From Stephanodiscus triporus (taxonomy: Eukaryota > Bacillariophyta > Thalassiosirophyceae > Thalassiosirales > Thalassiosiraceae): a DNA stretch of 13,299 bases. The stretch is from positions 1-13,299 of the forward strand of contig JALLAZ010000621.1 of assembly GCA_036939755.1 (NCBI GenBank), given 5' to 3'. The translations under genes and the position numbers were made by a program. Below, piece by piece: positions 7,408-13,299 of this stretch (its first letter is position 1; the number at the start of each line of letters is the position of its first letter). Below the pieces are notes generated by a model. It did no database searches. It worked only from the letters and a program-made list of their open reading frames with translations, and was not told the DNA's origin.

Positions 7408-8705
7408 AATTCAAAATCCCATGACCAACATTCTCATTGTTGGCCCCTTGGTCATCAAGACAGATGGGGGACCAGGAAGACTCTCGTGTGAGAGCTCTTC
7501 AATCAAGTTTTGAGATGAGATGACAGCCATGAGGGTGCATCCTTATGCTCTCACTACCAAATGGGACCGCATGCACGGCTGAAATGGACCAGCAGTTTGA
7601 GAAGTTCAAGCCGGTGTGCAGCAAGTCAGCTCTTTGGATCTGTGCAAAGAAAATTCATGCAAGGCACATGGCAGCAAGGAAGGTGGGATTGAAGACAACA
7701 GGGCTGGATGACAAGGATGACAGCCATTGACAATGATGACAAGGATGCAGGTAAGAAGAAGCCAAAGAAGAAGAAAGGGAAGAAGGGGCAGCAGAGTGTG
7801 TGCAACATAAGTTTTTCAAGTTATGACCTTGACAATCTCATTAATGGTTGGCCAGACAATCCTATCAAGGATTATTCGTTTGATGTCCACTTTTCACAGG
7901 AGAGCATTATCAAATCACACATTGCAGTGGGATTAATGCTAATGATTGGGGAGCTGCTCTGCTAAAGACCCCAAGGTTTGGTTCTAGTTTGGACTGGGTG
8001 AAGCACCTCCTGACAAAGCAGCTTGAATGGAGCTGTTGAGGGAGGAATACAAGTGCAAGTAAGAGGTTGCGGAGGCGGTGAATGAGTTTTTGGGCTACAA
8101 TGGTGATATGCTTGATGTGGTGCCCCACCAGGAGGTAGAGGAGGTAGAGATTCCTTTGGAGGAGGATGCTCAGATTGAGCATATTGTTGTCAAGAACAAA
8201 TTGATCAACAAGCCAAGGGGGTTGTTCCGGATGGGATTGATTGTGGCAAATTGTTGGGTGTAGCAAGCAGGTATCACAGGAGGCCATCAAGCAGATAGAA
8301 GCGGCTGGAGCAAAGAAGGTGACTGGTAACAAGTTGAAGGAGGACAATGGTGTGATTGCCTATCAAGCTTGGGTCAATAGTGGACAGTTGAAGACTGCCA
8401 AACGATACCCGAAGATGAACCTCAAGCCTGCAAAGAGTATCATCAAGGTGCTGCTCCCAATAATTGAAATTAAGGGAGAGCTCAAGATGAAGGATTTTGG
8501 GATGGTGGGGGTTTGTCTCAAGCAGCTTGGAGAAATTGGTCAGGGAATGTCTTGGCACATGCAGGATTTCAGAAGCAAATTGTTGGAGGAGCAAGCATGC
8601 AAGGGGATTGATCTGGACGTCATGGAGCCTCCATTGTTTGAGCTGGGAGGGGCACAATGGGGGGGTGAGTCGAGGCGGCTTCCCCCAGAGTTATATTATT
8701 GTTAG

Positions 8706-9306
8706 GTATCTTCATTATCACTTCATTGCCTCTATTATTAGTTGTGGTATCCTCTTTGTTTTGGCAGTTGCCATGATGTGTTTTCTCTTCACTAAGGATG
8801 AAAAAAAGGGCACCAGAAGCTACGTAGCAGGAATTAAATGTCCCACATTATTATGGCTAATTTCAGAGGGGCAAAAATGTCGGGGAAACGCACCAAGGGA
8901 CCCATTCCAATCAATGCCATCCAAAAACCTGTTAGGGGAGCTCTAGGTATGCATAGACGAGCCATTTTGCGCTTTGATCGGCGGTCATACCCATTTTTGC
9001 AAAAGTTATGGCCATTCCATCCCACATTTTGCCCAAGTCTGGTAGGCTTGCGGAAGAAATTTCTCATTTAATTTATGTGTGGTAAGTGACTACCTCAAGC
9101 CACCGCCTCGCTGTTATGTCTGCCAGATTAAAATTGAATGTCAGAGTGTGGCCGTTTTGTTCGTCTGGGGCATACCAGCACTGAGTAGCTTAATAGGACA
9201 ATAAGTGCCTTTTCTTCCAGTGCTCCACCTGACATTCTTGCATTCGGTGAAAATGCTCCCTAGAAACCTTAATAACTTCCTAGAGTGGATCGTTGGAAGA
9301 ATTGCT
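8706..9306. other. Gene-free region between the transposon remnant and the LRR gene
   Basis: No credible gene. It should contain the right end of the second element and the 3' untranslated region of the minus-strand LRR gene. At 8832-9073 are loosely symmetric inverted segments (AATTAAATG/CATTTAATT and GGGCAAAAATG/CATTTTGCCC), with open 77-codon frames on both strands (8838-9071 and 8834-9067) but no recognised protein. Repeat blocks shared with the left flank lie at 9136-9185. Confidence 0.5.
9136..9185 (+). repeat. Shared flank blocks, right copy
   Basis: GAATGTCAGAGTGTGGCCG (9136-9154), then GTCTGGGGCAT (9163-9173), then CACTGAG (9179-9185). These match blocks at 6286-6304, 6258-6268 and 6276-6282. 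They may be subterminal repeats of the second transposon. Confidence 0.45.
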
Positions 9307-12249
9307 TCAGCAATCACTGCTCAGATCTGAACAGCACTTTTCACAACAATCACACCCGCCATCAAGCTCAGTACAATCCGCCCAAATGCTCAATTCTTTG
9401 GCATTTACCATTTCACAAGTTTGTTTGTCTAATCCTCCCTGAAGACTGTTCTCTTCAATACCGACCTCAATGAGATGTGGCAGATTCAGGAGTCTATCAG
9501 GGACCTGACCCGTGAATTTATTGTTGAAGGCATATAATCGTTTCAAATCTGTCAGGTCGGCAAGGCACAACGGCATTGTCCCTTCCAAATTGTTGGAATC
9601 GACAAACAAATCTTCCAATTTGTACAACTGACACACTTCCTCGGGGATGCCACCCATGAGATTATTTTCCGACAGATACAATCCTTTCAAAACCTTTTGC
9701 GCCCCACCCACCTCCGATGGGATAATACCCGTAAGTGAATTCGAACTCAAGAATAATACTTCCAAATTTGGTAATGACAAAAACAACTGCGCTTCGACTG
9801 AGCCTGTAAAGGAATTTTGATATAGGTGTATACTCGTCAGACTAGTCATTTGCGACAAGTGCTGAAGGTGACCCGACATCGCATTGCTCGCTAAATTAAG
9901 CGTCTTGAGTCCGGTCATTAGCGTCATGCTGACAGGAAATCCACCCGTTATCGCGTTACTCTTGGCTGATAAATAAACGAGACTTGTCAAGTTGCCAATC
10001 GTATGTGGCAATGTCCCAGAGAGCCCGTTCTCATCTAAATTCAAAGACTTGAGATTGATCAAGTTACCAATGCTATCGGGTATGGATCCCACCAGCTTGT
10101 TCCCATCTAAGTACAAAAACTCAAGACTACGCACACTCCCGACAGTTTCGTCAATGTTGCCATCAAACAAATTATTGCTCAAGCTCAATAAGGACAGGTT
10201 TGGATTCTTGGCTAACAAGTGAAAACTGATACCTCCCTCCAAGTGGTTATTGTGCAATATCAACCTTTCGAGCTTCTTCAAATTGTGTGATGCATCCTCC
10301 CACTGAATTGTTCCAGTCAATGAATTGTCACCCAGGTTGAGATAAACTAAATTACTCAATCGGAAAGTGGTCTTGGGGATCGTTCCAGTCAAGGCGTTTC
10401 CGTTCAATCCCAATTGGCGCATTTGCGTCATGTGACTTCCGATGGTATGTGGAATCGTGCCGATGACACCTGGGTTATTCTTGATGATTAAGTTCTCGAT
10501 TGAGGTTAGGAGGGAGATTTCCGATGGTATCGTCCCGCGGAGATTGGCCCCATCTGTGAGTGCAGGCACCAGGAAGAGAGTTAACAGCAAATTCGGCTGC
10601 AAAGCAGAGAATCCCTTTCACCTAGCTTGAAATACATTATGCGACAACTCACCAAGCACCACGGCCCGCACATGCCCATCATCATCACAACCCACACCAT
10701 CCCATGCCCGTCCATAGTCACCCACATCACGACACTCTTCGCCCACCAACCAACCTTTTACCAAGTCGCCATCGCCTATTCCCAGAGAATAATACAATGT
10801 AGCTAATGCGAATCGTTGTTTGATGCGTTGCGCCATCTCACTGTTCCAATCACTATTACTTTGATCGGAATCGGAAACCTGCTGATTGCCGTCGGAGGAT
10901 ATTGGTAAGTGTAAACTCAATTCATCTTCGTACAGTATCCACATTTTGGCACGATACTGTGGACTGCCTACTTCATTCGAATCCCCTCTACTTAGCGAAG
11001 AAACGTACTCGCCAATCAAGTGCTCACGTTCGGTGCTTGGCCGTAGTGAGGGTTCCCCGGTTGAATCTACTGTGGGAGCTCTGGTTGGTCGGACAGAGGG
11101 CATCGAACTCATGGAAGGTGTTTCGGTAGTTTCCACCTTCCAACCAATGTAAGCGCCCCCATTCTCCGTCGTGGCTGCCTTTTTAGTTTGGTGTATGGTC
11201 AAGCCCAAGGCAATTATACTCGCTGCGCACACAGCCAGCGATATCCAGAGATACTTCTTATCGGTCTTGCCCGACGCCGAGGAATGTAGGATTTCGCACC
11301 CCACGACGCGCTTGCAAAAGTCCTTAGCCATGGGGCGCACGCGACGTCCTTCCTCGTGTTGTTGGTCGTTTGGAGATACCGGCGCGACTATATTGTGATT
11401 GTGAAATATGGGCACGCCAATACCCGGAATACGTCCGGAATTGCCTCCACCCGATTCAATCTCATCATACCCCTGACCATAATAGTTGCAAGAACCCACG
11501 GGCTGCTGCTTCGTGACGTTGATTTCATAATTACCTTGATTTTGAGAGGCCGCCACCGCGCCAGTGACGCTCTCGGTGAAGGACTTCAGATCGTCCGCGT
11601 AGGTGCTCTTTCCGCCGCCCCTGCCCCCAGTGATGAAATTTTCGTATTTCAAGCAACTGATAGTCGATCGATCGGGCGATGAACTCATGGTTGATGATCC
11701 TTTCCGGTTATCTATATGGCGATCGGTACCCAACGAACTGCGCCCTCCCACGTGAAAGTTCCTCGTATCCACGTTGTCTTCGTCGACATTGAATAGGCGC
11801 GAATCATCATTCTGTGCATTGTCGCAACTCTCAATGGTGTAGTTATCGGTATCAGAAGCCGCATAGAGGGAAGATTGGCGATGCCCAAGCGGATCCGGCC
11901 GCCGATCGTCATCATAACTCCTGTCAACATGCATGCTATGATTGCTCTGTTGTTGTTCGATGCGAGAACAAGATCCACCGCATCGATCGCCACCATCTCG
12001 TTTATCGTCGCCACGATGCTCCCACGCAGGACCTATTGGAATTTCACCGCGATTGCCGGCGCTGAGGTCGTCGTGCTCTTCATACCCGTCCTTCTCATCC
12101 TCGGCCTCAACGGGCAACCATTGCAATCCTCGATCCTTGATCGCCGTTCGCGTCGACACAATGTTGGCTGCGTGTTCTTGTGCGGGGGACATTGTCACGG
12201 GTCCGCCGGTGGAAGTGTCCGACAATGCGGTCACGCCTCTTTCCCTCAT
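9307..12249 (-). CDS. Single-pass leucine-rich-repeat surface protein, two exons (~947 aa)
   Basis: Two frames join cleanly through a 99-nt GT-AG intron (10554-10652): the split codon restores VRAVVLDGANLRGTIP, an unbroken LRR strand. Numbered from the ATG at 12249: a long polar N-terminus (1-332, probably cytosolic, with Asn/Asp/Gly-rich low complexity), one membrane segment (333-353, YLWISLAVCAASIIALGLTI), a Ser/Pro/Thr stalk (~375-405, MPSVRPTRAPT), an LRR N-cap (~475-531, with FALATLYYSLG and WDGVGC), about 15 plant-type LRRs of ~24 residues with G-x-IP steps (from ~533), and a Cys-rich C-terminal cap (CDCCEKCC) ending at TGA 9307. Diatom genomes carry many such proteins, presumed to act in sensing or adhesion; the ligand and role here are unknown. 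No kinase domain is present. The open frame extends upstream to a TTG at 12282 and beyond but has no earlier ATG, so 12249 is preferred; an upstream exon cannot be excluded. Confidence 0.9.
10554..10652 (-). other. Intron of the LRR gene (99 nt)
   Basis: On the minus strand it starts GTGAGT (10652-10647) and ends CACTCACAG (AG at 10555-10554). Phase 1: the G at 10653 joins AT at 10553-10552 to make an Asp codon, and both exons stay in frame. Without splicing the first exon frame ends at a stop shortly after (10618), inside the intron. Confidence 0.9.
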
Positions 12250-12422
12250 CTTGCGCTCGCGCCAACTCTCCCAGCGTCCCAACGACGTGCGCTCCGACTT
12301 GCAGTCACCGCCCTCATTGTGGTGGCATAGCCATCAACGTCGAGCATGTGCAACAACGACGGCAGTACCTGAAACTTGAACACGCATCGGAGTGGAGAAG
12401 GACAATTGTTTTGTTGTGGCAT
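12246..12422 (-). CDS. Small upstream ORF overlapping the LRR start
   Basis: A 58-codon ATG-initiated frame starts at 12422 (MPQQNNCPSPL...) and contains LPSLLHMLDVDGYAT. Its TGA (12248-12246) overlaps the LRR gene's ATG as ATGA. Three readings are possible: a regulatory upstream ORF, the true N-terminus of the LRR protein displaced by an indel or splice not visible here, or chance. No family was recognised. Confidence 0.3.
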   Translation of the reverse strand: MPQQNNCPSPLRCVFKFQVLPSLLHMLDVDGYATTMRAVTASRSARRWDAGRVGASAR

Positions 12423-12458
12423 TTTCTTTTGGAATTTATCTTTCCTTTCCCATCCGGA

Positions 12459-13297
12459 TCAACGATGCCCCTGATGCTTGGGTGTCCCATCGCCGGACGA
12501 CAGCGGAGAAGACATTGGCACGGACCACACCTGATCCGACCAGGAAAGTGCATTCTTCCGGCGGCTGTCACTCATATTGTTCTCCTCCTCCTCTGCCGCC
12601 GCCACCCGCGTCGGAACCGCCATTGCGCCCGGCAATGGGACTGCCACACAGGGCCGAGAGGATCTCCTCGTCATCTTCCGTGTCCAAATACCAAGACAGC
12701 ATCCGTTCCACCTTTGCGTCGATGTCATCGCACCCATCATAGTCATCATCGTCTACGTCTTCGTTGTCGCCATCGTTGCTCCTAACACTCCTCCACGATG
12801 GCGGTTTGTTCATCGTCAGTAGATCTTTGCGCTCAAATGACGGCGGGGCATCGCCGCATTTTTTTGCGCTGCCGTCTGCATCGGACTTGATTTTGTCGAT
12901 GGCGACCGTCGCGGTTTCGACCCATTAAAAGGAGGGATGGCCATTTCGCAGTCGTCTATCATAGCCTCCAGATCGTCCATCGATAGGACGGTGCCATTGG
13001 GGGCATCGCCGCCGCTGATGCCCCAAATCGTCCTCCCCATCGTCGTTTCCCCATCCGCCATTGTCCCCCATATTGTCCACACCCCAGTAATCGTCGTCAT
13101 CCGAATCGACCTTCGTAGTCGGCATGTCTTGGATAGGACCGTCGTCACCACTCCTCAACGTCGGCGGCGCCGTCCCATCATCGGGTGGAGGTCACGTCTT
13201 TGAACTTGTCGTCCATCGCCGCTGCGATCTGAGGCAGCGCACGGGCCTGCTGCCGATCCACGAACGATAGACTTCGCGCCGCTTGTGGCGGCGTCAT
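12459..13297 (-). pseudogene. Asp-rich coding-like region with several frame changes
   Basis: Protein-like text moves between minus-strand frames. An ATG-started 39-codon frame (13297-13178, MTPPQAARSLSFVDRQQ...) gives way to an acidic stretch (from ~13185, TTKVDSDDDDYWGVDN), then after a +1 change near 13025 to SMDDLEAMIDDCEMAIPPFNG (to ~12870), and near a 7-A run at about 12863-12869 back to the earlier frame (NDGDNEDVDDDDYDGCDDI, stop 12568). A further short frame (MSDSRRKNALSWSDQ) ends at 12459. The frame of the acidic stretch also meets a single TAA at 12925-12927. I see no splice signals that explain the changes. It may be a decaying gene, sequence errors, or Asp codons arising from GAT/GAC repeats. 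No domain was recognised. Confidence 0.3.
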
Positions 13298-13299
13298 CG

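Larger units (their letters stand above)
6353..8705 (+). pseudogene. Second DDE transposase remnant, pogo/Tc1-like superfamily, unnamed family
   Basis: One ancestral protein of roughly 750 aa can be followed through successive frames. The N-terminal part (6353-6854) includes KLAPSMLHHAIQHGEFG and YVDRLTYKNITMWT. The catalytic part (6949-7589) shows Asp codons at 6997 (FITLDKT), 7463 (VIKTDGGPGR) and 7587 (TAEMDQQFEKFKP); the last resembles the P-N-T...QPLD...FK block of pogo/CENP-B-type DDE_1 domains. A Lys-rich linker (~7750-7790) and a long C-terminal domain follow (YNGDMLD, EEDAQIEHIV, KSIIKVLLPI). In-frame stops lie at 7400, 7511, 7985, 8024, 8060 and 8261, with frame changes near 6608, 6940, 7214, 7540, 7725, 7950 and 8260. 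From memory it resembles large hypothetical proteins repeated in diatom genomes; this is unverified. It is non-functional as it stands. Confidence 0.75.

Noticed and set aside
7421..7455. Competing short hairpins (ATGACCAA/TTGGTCAT and CCAACA/TGTTGG) resembling an attenuator
   Set aside because: Stems of 6-8 bp are expected by chance at this search depth and lie within recognisable transposase coding sequence.
3403..9131. ATTAAAATTG at both ~3402 and ~9127 as a TTAA target-site duplication around the whole transposon block
   Set aside because: The sequences inside the two sites show no terminal inverted repeat, and a 10-bp AT-rich match is weak evidence.
9257..9270. CCCTAGAAACC resembling the start of insect piggyBac termini
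   Set aside because: It is not preceded by TTAA, lies beyond the second transposase rather than beside the piggyBac remnant, and has no inverted partner.
12280..12282. TTG as the LRR gene start, giving 11 extra residues
   Set aside because: Diatom nuclear genes normally start at ATG; the first in-frame ATG is at 12249.
1..13299. CRISPR arrays, tRNA or rRNA genes, bacterial defence operons
   Set aside because: No regularly spaced repeats, no tRNA-like T-loop motif in context, no bacterial gene organisation; the introns and families point to a eukaryotic nucleus.

Overview
The window looks like nuclear DNA from a stramenopile alga, most probably a diatom. The evidence is a leucine-rich-repeat (LRR) membrane protein with a Ser-Pro-Thr stalk and a Cys-rich C-terminal cap (an architecture I associate with diatoms), short GT-AG introns of 73 and 99 nt, and piggyBac-type transposon remains. 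No bacterial operon layout, ribosome binding sites, tRNA, rRNA or CRISPR array was seen. The assignment rests on style and recalled families, not on a search.

Layout from left to right. 108-1622 (+) is an intact, GC-rich RCC1-repeat protein with a probable mitochondrial presequence. 1623-2056 is a convergent 3' region holding a diverged ~48-bp direct repeat. 2057-3253 (-) is an unrecognised 398-aa low-complexity protein; a 45-bp tandem duplication inside it supports the minus reading frame. About 3254-9306 is lower-GC and dominated by two decayed DDE transposase genes placed head to tail. The first is a piggyBac-family element (coding remains ~4142-6140). The second is a pogo/Tc1-like DDE gene of a type I cannot name (coding remains ~6353-8705), broken by many frameshifts and stops and carrying a convincing 73-nt intron. 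Palindromes, hairpins and scattered direct repeats lie around both and may mark their ends.

9307-12249 (-) is one intact two-exon gene for a ~947-aa single-pass LRR protein: a long cytosolic N-terminus, one membrane segment, an LRR N-cap, about 15 LRRs and a Cys-rich cap. Upstream of it (12246-13299, minus strand) are an overlapping small ORF and an Asp-rich coding-like stretch that changes frame several times, either a decayed gene or an indel-bearing one.

The flanking genes do not form an obvious pathway: an RCC1-type propeller, a hypothetical protein and a surface LRR protein are ordinary diatom-like neighbours separated by a transposon graveyard. The least explained item is the second transposase family; I saw no defence system or other clearly new multi-gene system.
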